DNA of 8,492 bases from Bacteroidota bacterium (GTDB lineage: Bacteria; Bacteroidota; Bacteroidia; B-17B0; Aurantibacillaceae), in contig CANJJP010000052.1 in the NCBI GenBank assembly GCA_947474485.1, forward strand, positions 1-8,492. The letters are read 5' to 3'. Numbering within the stretch: position 1 is the first letter of the stretch; every line of letters begins with the position of its first letter. Positions 1-5,764 of this stretch are shown here, one piece after another. A program made the translations under genes and the position numbers. The notes below the pieces were generated by a model. That model saw only the letters and a list, made by a program, of their open reading frames with translations. It ran no database searches and was not told where the DNA came from.

Positions 1-395
1 ATTTCGAGTGGGAATTTTATTCCAAACATTTTAGGTACTTGTTCTCCAATCGTTATGTGAAAAAAAGTAATGAGAGAGAAAGCAATTGGAACCGTTATCA
101 AATGTGGATTAACAGTTATTTCCAAATTATTAAAAATTTTACCGACCATTTCGCTCATCACATGCTCACCAAAGGCTCCTAAACCTAAACTAGCTAAAGT
201 AATTCCTAGTTGAGTTGCAGATAAATATGCGTCCAATTTAGTAAGAAGTTGCTGTGCTACTTTGGCTCGTTTGCTGCCTTTTTGAACTTGCAAATCGATT
301 TGTGAAGATCTTACTTTTACTAAAGCAAACTCCGCCGCCACAAAAAAGCCATTTAAAAGTACGAGTAAAAGAGTAAGAAATAAGTCTGCTATCAT
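1..395 (-). CDS. CNNM/DUF21 (HlyC/CorC-type) membrane protein, N-terminal part, cut by window edge
   Basis: Only the first 131 residues are in the window; family members are usually around 400-450 residues, with a DUF21 membrane domain, two CBS domains and a CorC_HlyC domain. Seen here is the DUF21 part: a first membrane helix at about residues 3-27 ending in AAEFALVKVR, the hallmark ATQLGITLASLGLGAFGE at 60-77, and a third hydrophobic stretch at about 97-117 leading into GEQVPK at 117-122. The family is linked to Mg2+/Co2+ handling or other ion transport, and older annotations call it hemolysin; the substrate cannot be told from this fragment. In Bacteroidota the gliding protein GldE belongs to the same superfamily, but nothing seen here marks this gene as GldE. 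The start is ATG at 395-393; an in-frame TAA lies three codons upstream, so no earlier start is possible. It lies 77 bases beyond the phosphoglycosyl transferase stop and has its own -7 element, so it may be a separate unit. Confidence 0.88.
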   Translation of the reverse strand, partial: MIADLFLTLLLVLLNGFFVAAEFALVKVRSSQIDLQVQKGSKRAKVAQQLLTKLDAYLSATQLGITLASLGLGAFGEHVMSEMVGKIFNNLEITVNPHLITVPIAFSLITFFHITIGEQVPKMFGIKFPLE

Positions 396-410
396 GATGT
401 TTTAACAAAA

Positions 411-418
411 CAAAAGTA
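411..418 (-). promoter_or_regulatory. Bacteroidota-type -7 element for the CNNM gene
   Basis: The minus strand reads TACTTTTG here, matching the Bacteroidota TAnnTTTG consensus exactly, and ends 15 bases before the ATG at 395. That implies a very short 5' leader. I see no TTG-type -33 element at the usual spacing, so this is a half-supported promoter. Confidence 0.4.
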
Positions 419-472
419 CACAATTAAAATTTAATGGAATTTTGCACCTAATCATTTATTAACATTTAGAAT

Positions 473-1063
473 CTAAGAAACAATTTTACCAATTGTTCTT
501 AAAATAATTTTAATATCTGTTAGTAAACTCTGTTCAGTTATATATTTCTGATTTAGAAGTAGTTTGGCAGGCATAATCTCTTCAATATAGGTCTTTTCAG
601 GCTCGGATGATTTGGCTAAAAGTTCGTTTTCATTTGAGTATTCGATAGATGCGTAATCGGTAATACCAGGTTTAACATTCAAAACTTTCATTTGCTCAGC
701 GTTGTACATATCTACATACTTTCTTACCTCAGGGCGTGGACCAACCAAACTCATATCGCCAAACAATACATTAAGCAATTGGGGCAACTCATCTAATTTG
801 TATTTTCTAATAAAATATCCAGAGCGGGTAATTCTGCTATCTCTACCTCCCACAGTAAGCAAACCCTTTTTATCCGAGCCTGTGCTCATGGAGCGAAATT
901 TAAAGAGTTTAAAATCTTTGTTATTCTTCCCCACTCTAACTTGTTTGTAAAAAACTCCGCCTCTTGAATCAATCAGAATTACAATTGCTATGATGATAAA
1001 AAAAGGAGATAAAAGCAAAAGACCAATAAAGGAAGCGAATATATCGAAACAGCGTTTTATCAT
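473..1063 (-). CDS. PglC-like phosphoglycosyl transferase (bacterial sugar transferase)
   Basis: A 196-residue monotopic phosphoglycosyl transferase. Such enzymes move a phospho-sugar from a UDP-sugar onto undecaprenyl phosphate at the cytoplasmic face of the inner membrane, the first step of a lipid-linked glycan. Seen in order: KRCFDI at 3-8; a hydrophobic re-entrant helix at about 9-31 with the kinking Ser19-Pro20; FKLFKFRSM at 51-59; the catalytic Asp91-Glu92 in KLDELPQ; VGPRPE at 107-112; and PGITDYASIEY at 132-142. The length is that of the small PglC type without the extra N-terminal membrane domain of WcaJ/WbaP. Its ATG overlaps the last base of the aminotransferase stop (TAATG), which suggests translational coupling and a shared pathway. 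The usual PGIT-GWAQ/GxN segment is replaced by DYASIEYSNE, a variant I associate with Bacteroidota members. The sugar, and whether the product is exopolysaccharide, O-antigen or glycoprotein, cannot be read from the sequence. Confidence 0.93.
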   Translation of the reverse strand: MIKRCFDIFASFIGLLLLSPFFIIIAIVILIDSRGGVFYKQVRVGKNNKDFKLFKFRSMSTGSDKKGLLTVGGRDSRITRSGYFIRKYKLDELPQLLNVLFGDMSLVGPRPEVRKYVDMYNAEQMKVLNVKPGITDYASIEYSNENELLAKSSEPEKTYIEEIMPAKLLLNQKYITEQSLLTDIKIILRTIGKIVS

Positions 1064-2268
1064 TAAAGAACCTGCTTAATTGCTTTGTTTACTGCATTGC
1101 AAACTGTTTGTATATCAGCATCCGATAAAGAATAATAAACAGGCAAAGAAATTTCGCGGCTGTAATTATCATAGGTAACAGGATAATTTTTTACATCATA
1201 ACCTAAGTTTTTATAAAAACTCATAGCAGGAATTGGAATAAAATGCACGTTTACCGAAACATCGTCTTCAGAAATTAAACGAATAATTTCATCGCGTTGT
1301 TGCTCATTAACACCTTTAATGCGGATAGGATACAAATGATAACACGATTCTTTCTCAGCTGTTTTATAAACCGGAATATCAATCAATACATTTTTAGAAA
1401 GTTCTTTGCTGTATTTTTCTACAATTTCTTTACGACGCACTAAGGTTTCATTATCATAGCGTTTAAGTTCTATTAAGCCGATTGCAGCAGATAAATCAGT
1501 CATGTTACACTTGTAGCCCGCTTCCACAACATCGTATCTCCAATTGCCTTTTTGGGTTTTTGCAAGCGCATCTTTGTTTTGACCATGCAAAGTGCTAATG
1601 CATAATTGCTGATAGATAGCAAGATTATCAAAAGGTGCAGGTAAATTTAATGCAATTGCGCCGCCTTCAGCAGTAGTAAGGTTTTTAACTGCATGAAAAG
1701 AAAACACAGAAACATCGGTTAAACAACCTGTATGTTTTCCTTTGTAAAAAGCACCAAAAGAATGTGCAGCGTCTGATAGAACTAATATTCTGCCCAGCTT
1801 CGTTTGGTTTTCGCCTTCGGCTTTAAATTTTGTAGTGTATTTTTTTGCTAATTGATTAATTGCATCGTAATCGCAAGGATAACCAGCAAAATCAACAGGC
1901 ATAATAACTTTAGTGCGCTCAGTAATGTGTTTCTCTATTTCTGCAACTGCTATATTAAAATCGTGTTTATTTACATCTACAAAAACAGGTTTTGCCCCGC
2001 AGTGCATAACAACGTTGGCTGTTGCCGAGTAAGTATAAGCAGGAAGTATAACCTCATCACCTGCTTTAACACCAAACCAACGCAGCATAACTTCTAAACC
2101 TGCAGTTGCTGAGTTAAGACATAAGGTATTTTTGTTTCCGCAATAAGCAGTAATTTGTTTTTCGAATTCTTTTGTGCGTGGACCTGTTGTAATCCAACCC
2201 GAACGCAGGGCTGCGCTTACTTCATTTATTATTTCTTCATCAATGCGCGGTGGTGAAAATGGAATCAT
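1063..2268 (-). CDS. DegT/DnrJ/EryC1/StrS-family PLP-dependent sugar aminotransferase
   Basis: A 401-residue fold-type I aminotransferase that puts an amino group on a nucleotide-linked keto sugar, usually with glutamate as donor. Visible family marks: the opening IPFSPPRID and GWITTGPRTKEFE at 24-36; SATAGLEV at 53-60, which would bind the PLP phosphate; LPAYTYSATANVV at 75-87; Asp166 in LSDAAHSFGA, expected to pair with the PLP pyridine nitrogen; the PLP-binding Lys195 in SFHAVKNLTTAEGG; and GYKCNMTDLSAAIGL at 251-265. A Lys/Thr-rich stretch at about 142-160 looks like a loop insertion. The only plausible ATG is at 2268; the next Met is residue 61, inside the conserved domain. The gene is directly followed by the phosphoglycosyl transferase with a TAATG overlap, as in PglE/PglC-like pairs, so the likely product is a UDP-amino sugar used by that enzyme. 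No acetyltransferase or dehydratase partner is in the window, so the exact sugar is open. Confidence 0.93.
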   Translation of the reverse strand: MIPFSPPRIDEEIINEVSAALRSGWITTGPRTKEFEKQITAYCGNKNTLCLNSATAGLEVMLRWFGVKAGDEVILPAYTYSATANVVMHCGAKPVFVDVNKHDFNIAVAEIEKHITERTKVIMPVDFAGYPCDYDAINQLAKKYTTKFKAEGENQTKLGRILVLSDAAHSFGAFYKGKHTGCLTDVSVFSFHAVKNLTTAEGGAIALNLPAPFDNLAIYQQLCISTLHGQNKDALAKTQKGNWRYDVVEAGYKCNMTDLSAAIGLIELKRYDNETLVRRKEIVEKYSKELSKNVLIDIPVYKTAEKESCYHLYPIRIKGVNEQQRDEIIRLISEDDVSVNVHFIPIPAMSFYKNLGYDVKNYPVTYDNYSREISLPVYYSLSDADIQTVCNAVNKAIKQVL

Positions 2269-2272
2269 AGGA

Positions 2273-2306
2273 CAAAGATACGTAATTGATATAAATAAAA
2301 AAGCAA
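2273..2306 (-). promoter_or_regulatory. Bacteroidota-type promoter for the aminotransferase-transferase pair
   Basis: On the minus strand TTG (2306-2304) is followed after 23 bases by TATCTTTG (2280-2273), an exact match to the TAnnTTTG -7 consensus; the spacing is at the long end of what is accepted. The -7 element ends only 4 bases before the ATG at 2268, so transcription would begin at or just beside the start codon and the mRNA would be leaderless or nearly so. Confidence 0.5.
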
Positions 2307-2597
2307 CTACAATGGTTATTATAATGACTTGAAATATTCCAAAAGCGTATACTTACAAAACGGAAATTAAATTATATGTAATACGAAAATTACTAATGCA
2401 AGGGAATATGGTGTGGCTATCAACTATTTTACTTTAGAACTCAGTGCTTTGTATGTAATTACTTTTAAGAATCTTCGGGTTTTCTGTTTTGTAATCCATT
2501 TACTAGTTTGATTTAACTGTTTAAGCTTACTAATTCCTTCACACATTTCAACAATCTTGCTGCTAAACTATTTTTAGCAACATTATTTAAGTATTTA
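2281..2597. other. Intergenic stretch with no convincing gene
   Basis: About 320 bases between the lolD stop and the aminotransferase promoter. It is very AT-rich. It contains a short perfect inverted repeat, TGCTAAA at 2561-2567 and TTTAGCA at 2573-2579 with a 5-base loop, just beyond the lolD stop but without a T-run in the lolD direction. It also contains a 40-codon leftward open frame at 2546-2424 that starts with ATG and encodes a Lys-rich peptide (MCEGISKLKQLNQTSK...). In DNA this AT-rich a frame of that size can easily occur by chance, so it is not called as a gene. I see no tRNA, riboswitch or mobile-element ends. Confidence 0.6.
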
Positions 2598-3248
2598 TTA
2601 AACAATCATTCCATCCTTCATTACTAATTTCCTATCCGCCATATTAGCAAGGTCTTCGTTATGAGTTATAATAACAAAGGTTTGCTTAAACTGATCGCGT
2701 AAGGTGAAAAACAATTGATGTAAATCTTTTGCGTTATTCGAATCCAAATTACCCGAGGGCTCATCTGCAAAAATAACAGCGGGGCTATTTATTAAAGCAC
2801 GCGCAACTGCAACACGCTGCTGCTCTCCACCCGATAATTGTGAGGGTTTGTGTTCCATACGTTGCTCTAACCCAAGCAAGGTCAATAGTTCTCTCGCTTT
2901 TTGCTCTGCTTCCTTTTTCGATTTCTTTGCTATAAAGGCAGGAATACAAACGTTTTCTAATGCAGTAAACTCAGGTAACAAATGATGAAATTGAAAAACA
3001 AAACCAATATTTTTATTTCTAAACTCCGCTAATTTTTTATCAGATAATTGAGAAATAGCAGTGTTTGAAATCATTAAGTCACCCGAATCAGCCCTGTCCA
3101 ATGTGCCCAAAATATGCAATAGCGTTGATTTACCAGCACCAGATGCACCTACTATAGAAACTATTTCAGCTTCTTTAATGCTTAAATCAACTCCTTTTAG
3201 TACTTGAAGTTGTTGATAAGCCTTTTTTATGTTGCTACACGTAATCAT
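2598..3248 (-). CDS. lolD: LolD-type ABC transporter ATP-binding protein
   Basis: A 216-residue ABC ATPase. LolD works with LolC/LolE-type membrane proteins to release lipoproteins from the outer face of the inner membrane to the carrier LolA. Seen: Walker A GASGAGKS at 34-41; the Q-loop region FQFHHLLPEFTALENV at 85-100, nearly identical to what I recall of E. coli LolD (YQFHHLLPDFTALENV) and the main reason for choosing LolD within the MacB/LolD/FtsE group; signature LSGGEQQR at 138-145; Walker B VIFADEP at 158-164, followed by the D-loop; and the switch His196 in ITHNEDL. I chose ATG 3248 rather than the in-frame ATG at 3302. The longer form adds 18 residues that do not look like the family, and its codons overlap the promoter elements. 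No LolC/E permease gene is beside it, so the partner must be elsewhere, and a MacB-like export role cannot be fully excluded. Confidence 0.9.
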   Translation of the reverse strand: MITCSNIKKAYQQLQVLKGVDLSIKEAEIVSIVGASGAGKSTLLHILGTLDRADSGDLMISNTAISQLSDKKLAEFRNKNIGFVFQFHHLLPEFTALENVCIPAFIAKKSKKEAEQKARELLTLLGLEQRMEHKPSQLSGGEQQRVAVARALINSPAVIFADEPSGNLDSNNAKDLHQLFFTLRDQFKQTFVIITHNEDLANMADRKLVMKDGMIV

Positions 3249-3250
3249 AA

Positions 3251-3281
3251 TTTGGGAAACCAAAGCAATTTTATAACTTTG
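3251..3281 (+). promoter_or_regulatory. Complete Bacteroidota-type promoter for the small lipoprotein gene
   Basis: TTTG at 3251-3254 and TAACTTTG at 3274-3281 are separated by 19 bases, which matches both halves of the TTTG-N19-TAnnTTTG consensus of this phylum. Transcription would start at about 3286-3288. That excludes the in-frame ATG at 3282 and favours the ATG-ATG pair at 3303/3306. It is the best promoter match in the window. Confidence 0.65.
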
Positions 3282-3288
3282 ATGAACA

Positions 3289-3296
3289 CAAATATA
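3289..3296 (-). promoter_or_regulatory. Bacteroidota-type -7 element for lolD
   Basis: The minus strand reads TATATTTG here, an exact TAnnTTTG match, 40 bases before the chosen lolD ATG at 3248. No TTG is found at a suitable distance for a -33 element. The site lies inside the stretch that the rightward promoter would transcribe first. Confidence 0.42.
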
Positions 3297-3302
3297 AAAC
3301 AA

Positions 3303-3608
3303 ATGATGAAGAATATTCTGTTAATCGTGTTTCCAATTTTATTGTTTGCTTGTAAAGCAAAAAAAGACACTACTGATTATGCTACCTTGGGTTACGAAAA
3401 GGCTACTATTATTAAGTATGAGGTAGAATCTTGCGGATACATTATTAAACTCGAAAATGACAACAAGCTTATGCCAGATAAATTGGACGATTCCTTTAAA
3501 AAAGACCAGTTAAAAGTATGGATTAAGTACGAAATCCTCAAAAAACAACCAATGTCGACATGTATGGCTGGAAAAGCTGTAAAATTGATTGATATTAAAA
3601 GGCAATAA
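3303..3608 (+). CDS. Small lipoprotein of unknown function
   Basis: A 101-residue protein (100 if the second of two adjacent ATGs is used). The N-terminus MMKNILLIVFPILLFAC is a type II signal peptide: Lys3, a hydrophobic core and a lipobox LFAC, with Cys17 the lipidated residue. The mature part is about 85 residues, with two further cysteines (Cys44 in VESCGYIIKL and Cys87 in STCMAGK) that could form a disulfide in the periplasm. Between them lies the pattern LENDNKLMPDKLDDSFKKDQLKVWIKYE. I recall similar short lipoproteins in Bacteroidota, with a Cys-G-hydrophobic start and a DxLKVxVxY segment, but know no function. The residues after Cys17 (KAKKD) are basic, not the acidic-rich type linked to surface export in this phylum, so I infer it faces the periplasm. 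It has its own promoter, diverges from lolD, and stands 126 bases before the foldase gene. The in-frame ATG at 3282 is less likely because it overlaps the promoter. Confidence 0.85.
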   Translation: MMKNILLIVFPILLFACKAKKDTTDYATLGYEKATIIKYEVESCGYIIKLENDNKLMPDKLDDSFKKDQLKVWIKYEILKKQPMSTCMAGKAVKLIDIKRQ

Positions 3609-3659
3609 AACTGTATTCGGTACGTTACAAACATCACTATTAACAAGGTTTTGATGCTA

Positions 3660-3710
3660 ATTTTTGTTAAAGGAATTAGGCACAACTCTTGGTAAGGTAT
3701 TTTTGTTAAA
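3660..3710 (+). repeat. 12-base direct repeat upstream of the first foldase gene
   Basis: ATTTTTGTTAAA occurs at 3660-3671 and again at 3699-3710, 39 bases apart start to start. The second copy overlaps the candidate -7 element. The first copy can also pair with TTAACAA at 3640-3646 (TTGTTAA at 3664-3670). The sequence is AT-rich, so chance remains possible. Confidence 0.4.
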
Positions 3711-3714
3711 TTTG
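3698..3714 (+). promoter_or_regulatory. Candidate -7 elements for the foldase operon
   Basis: Two exact TAnnTTTG matches stand here, TATTTTTG at 3698-3705 and TAAATTTG at 3707-3714. The first has a TTAG (one mismatch to TTTG) 18 bases upstream at 3676-3679. The second has only a TTG at 15 bases (3689-3691). Either would give a leader of about 10-30 bases before the ATG at 3735. Confidence 0.45.
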
Positions 3715-3734
3715 CTATCCTAAAAATAAAATGT

Positions 3735-5711
3735 ATGAAGAAGATTTTAATTGGATTTTCAGCGCTAAGCTTCATTTCTATAACAGCTTTAGCTCAAAAT
3801 GACCCAACTATTTTAGTAATTGATGGAAAAAACATTTCAAAGGCAGAATTTGAGAATGTTTATAAGAAGAACAACGGAAAAGAGGTTGTTACTGATAAAA
3901 AATCGCTTAACGAATACATGGATCTTTTTATCAATTTCAAACTTAAAGTTAAAGAAGCTGAAGTAATGGGATTAGACACCGTTTCTGCATTTAAACAAGA
4001 ATTAGGTGGTTACCGCAAACAACTAGCAGCTCCTTATTTAACCGACAAAAACGTAAACGAAGGTCTTATTAGCGAAGCTTACGAGCGAATGAAAACGGAA
4101 GTAAGAGGAAGTCACATCTTGGTAAAATGTGCTGAAGATGCTTTACCAAAAGATACATTAATCGCTTACAACAAAATTACCGAATATAGAAAACGTACTG
4201 TAAAAGGAGAAGATTTTGCAAAACTTGCGGTTGAAAGCGCAAAAGATGGCGATCCTTCTGCTACTGATAATAAAGGTGATTTAGGATATTTTACATCCTT
4301 ACAAATGGTTTACCCTTTTGAAAATGCTGCATTCAACACTAAAGTAGGCGAAGTAAGTCAAATTGTTAGGACTCGATTTGGTTACCATATTATCAAAATT
4401 GTTGACAAGCGTCCTAACCAAGGAGAAATGCTTGTTTCACACATCATGGTGCGTTTAAAGAAAGAGATGAGTAGCGCTGACTCAGCCAACGCAAAGAAAA
4501 AAATAGAAGAAATTTTTGCAAAAGTAAAAGCGGGAGAAAAGTTTGATGAGTTAGCTAAACAATATTCTGAAGACAAACAATCAGCTGAAAAAGGTGGGGA
4601 ATTAAACTGGTTCAGTGCAGGAAAAATGCCGGTTGTTGAATTTGAAAACAAAGCATTTGCATTAAAAAGCAAAGGTGATGTTTCTGAGCCATTTATGACA
4701 AAGTATGGTTGGCACATTGTTAAGCTTATGGATAAAAAAGATTTGCCAGCTCCTTTCGAAACGGTTAAAGCAGAAATTAAACAAAAAGTAAATAAAGATA
4801 GTCGTTCACAAGCCGGAAGAAGTGCTTTAATTGCAAGTGTTAAAAAGGAAAATAACTTTAAAGAAAATAAAACAGTGGTAAAAAAAGTTGTGTCTTTCCC
4901 TGCGTTAACAGAATTTGAAGCAGTAATTGATTCCTCTTATTTTCAAGGGAAATGGAAGGCAGATAAAGCAGCTAAACTTACGAAGGAAATGTTCAGCCTA
5001 GGATATAAAAAATACACTCAAACTGATTTCGCTGTTTTTTTAGAAACGCGTCAAACTAAAAGAGCCATAAGTGATAAAAAATATACGTTAGACCAACAGT
5101 ATAAAGCATTTGTTGAAGAAAGTGCAGTTGCATTTGAAGAAAGCAAATTAGAATCAAAATACCCGGAATTTAAAGCATTGATGCAAGAATACAGAGATGG
5201 TATTTTATTGTTTGAGCTTACGGATAGAAAAGTTTGGAGCAAAGCTGTAAAAGATACTACAGGCTTAAAAGAATATTACGAAAAAAACAAAAACAACTAC
5301 CTGTGGGATGAGCGTGCGGATGTAACAACTTATAAATGTGCGGATGAAAAAATCGCGAAAGAAGTACGTAAGATGTTAAGCAAAAAGAAAACAGAAAAAG
5401 AGATCTTAGATGTAATTAATAAAAAGTCTCAATTAAACCTTGCAACCGAAACTGTTATGTACGTTAAAGGTGAGAATAAAATGATTGATGATAATTGGAA
5501 AGAAGGAGTAAGTGCTGATATTAAAAAGGATGATAAAGTGGTTATCATCGTGGTTAATAAGGTACTTCCTAAAACTCCAAAATTATTAAATGAAGCGAAG
5601 GGAATGGTTACTGCTGATTACCAAAATTTCTTGGAAAAAGATTGGTTATCAAACATTAGAAATAATCATACAATTGAAGTAAAAGAAGAAGTTTTAAATT
5701 CAGTAAAATAA
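3735..5711 (+). CDS. Periplasmic PpiC/SurA-type peptidyl-prolyl isomerase with two intact parvulin domains
   Basis: A 658-residue secreted foldase that would isomerise X-Pro bonds and chaperone proteins on the way to the outer membrane. The signal peptide is residues 1-20 (MKKILIG...ALA, then Gln21). A SurA-like N-terminal helical region follows at about 24-120 (IDGKNISKAEFENVYKKN). Parvulin domain 1 is about 122-224, from SHILV with His127 to GYHIIKI with His218. Parvulin domain 2 is about 231-333, from SHIMV with His236 to GWHIVKL with His327. Both domains keep the two histidines of the parvulin site. The remaining 320 residues are unlike classical SurA. They contain a helical block at about 385-505 with YPEFKALMQEYRDGILLFEL at 476-495, then a tail at about 510-650 that may be a third, eroded parvulin-like unit. 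I recall this long form as typical of Bacteroidota. It heads the foldase cluster; a hairpin terminator follows 8 bases after the stop. Confidence 0.92.
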   Translation: MKKILIGFSALSFISITALAQNDPTILVIDGKNISKAEFENVYKKNNGKEVVTDKKSLNEYMDLFINFKLKVKEAEVMGLDTVSAFKQELGGYRKQLAAPYLTDKNVNEGLISEAYERMKTEVRGSHILVKCAEDALPKDTLIAYNKITEYRKRTVKGEDFAKLAVESAKDGDPSATDNKGDLGYFTSLQMVYPFENAAFNTKVGEVSQIVRTRFGYHIIKIVDKRPNQGEMLVSHIMVRLKKEMSSADSANAKKKIEEIFAKVKAGEKFDELAKQYSEDKQSAEKGGELNWFSAGKMPVVEFENKAFALKSKGDVSEPFMTKYGWHIVKLMDKKDLPAPFETVKAEIKQKVNKDSRSQAGRSALIASVKKENNFKENKTVVKKVVSFPALTEFEAVIDSSYFQGKWKADKAAKLTKEMFSLGYKKYTQTDFAVFLETRQTKRAISDKKYTLDQQYKAFVEESAVAFEESKLESKYPEFKALMQEYRDGILLFELTDRKVWSKAVKDTTGLKEYYEKNKNNYLWDERADVTTYKCADEKIAKEVRKMLSKKKTEKEILDVINKKSQLNLATETVMYVKGENKMIDDNWKEGVSADIKKDDKVVIIVVNKVLPKTPKLLNEAKGMVTADYQNFLEKDWLSNIRNNHTIEVKEEVLNSVK

Positions 5712-5718
5712 TTTTATC

Positions 5719-5764
5719 ACCGTCATGTTGGCTTTGATTGTTTCATTTCCACATGACGGTTTTT
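5719..5764 (+). terminator. Hairpin plus T-run after the first foldase gene; probably partial terminator
   Basis: ACCGTCATGT at 5719-5728 and ACATGACGGT at 5751-5760 are a perfect 10-base inverted repeat with a 22-base loop. A run of five Ts begins at 5760, with more Ts just after. The form is that of an intrinsic terminator, though the loop is long. No TAnnTTTG promoter is visible between it and the next gene, so read-through must supply the next two foldase genes, or a promoter of another kind exists. The right arm contains the ATG at 5753. Confidence 0.7.

Noticed and set aside
238..423. 61-codon leftward open frame overlapping the CNNM gene start
   Set aside because: It is a shifted frame of the CNNM coding sequence, which carries the clear family motifs; the shifted peptide has none.
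2561..2579. Inverted repeat TGCTAAA/TTTAGCA as a lolD terminator
   Set aside because: The stem is only 7 weak pairs and no T-run follows it in the direction of lolD transcription.
3392..3775. 127-codon leftward open frame opposite the small lipoprotein
   Set aside because: It is antisense to the lipoprotein, covers the foldase promoter and signal peptide, and shows no domain or signal of its own.
4382..4717. 111-codon leftward open frame inside the first foldase gene
   Set aside because: It lies opposite the second parvulin domain, whose motifs are intact on the plus strand; the antisense peptide has no recognisable features.
5738..5752. TTG at 5738 as start of the middle lipoprotein
   Set aside because: It lies in the loop of the terminator hairpin and only adds MFHFH to the front of an already complete signal peptide.
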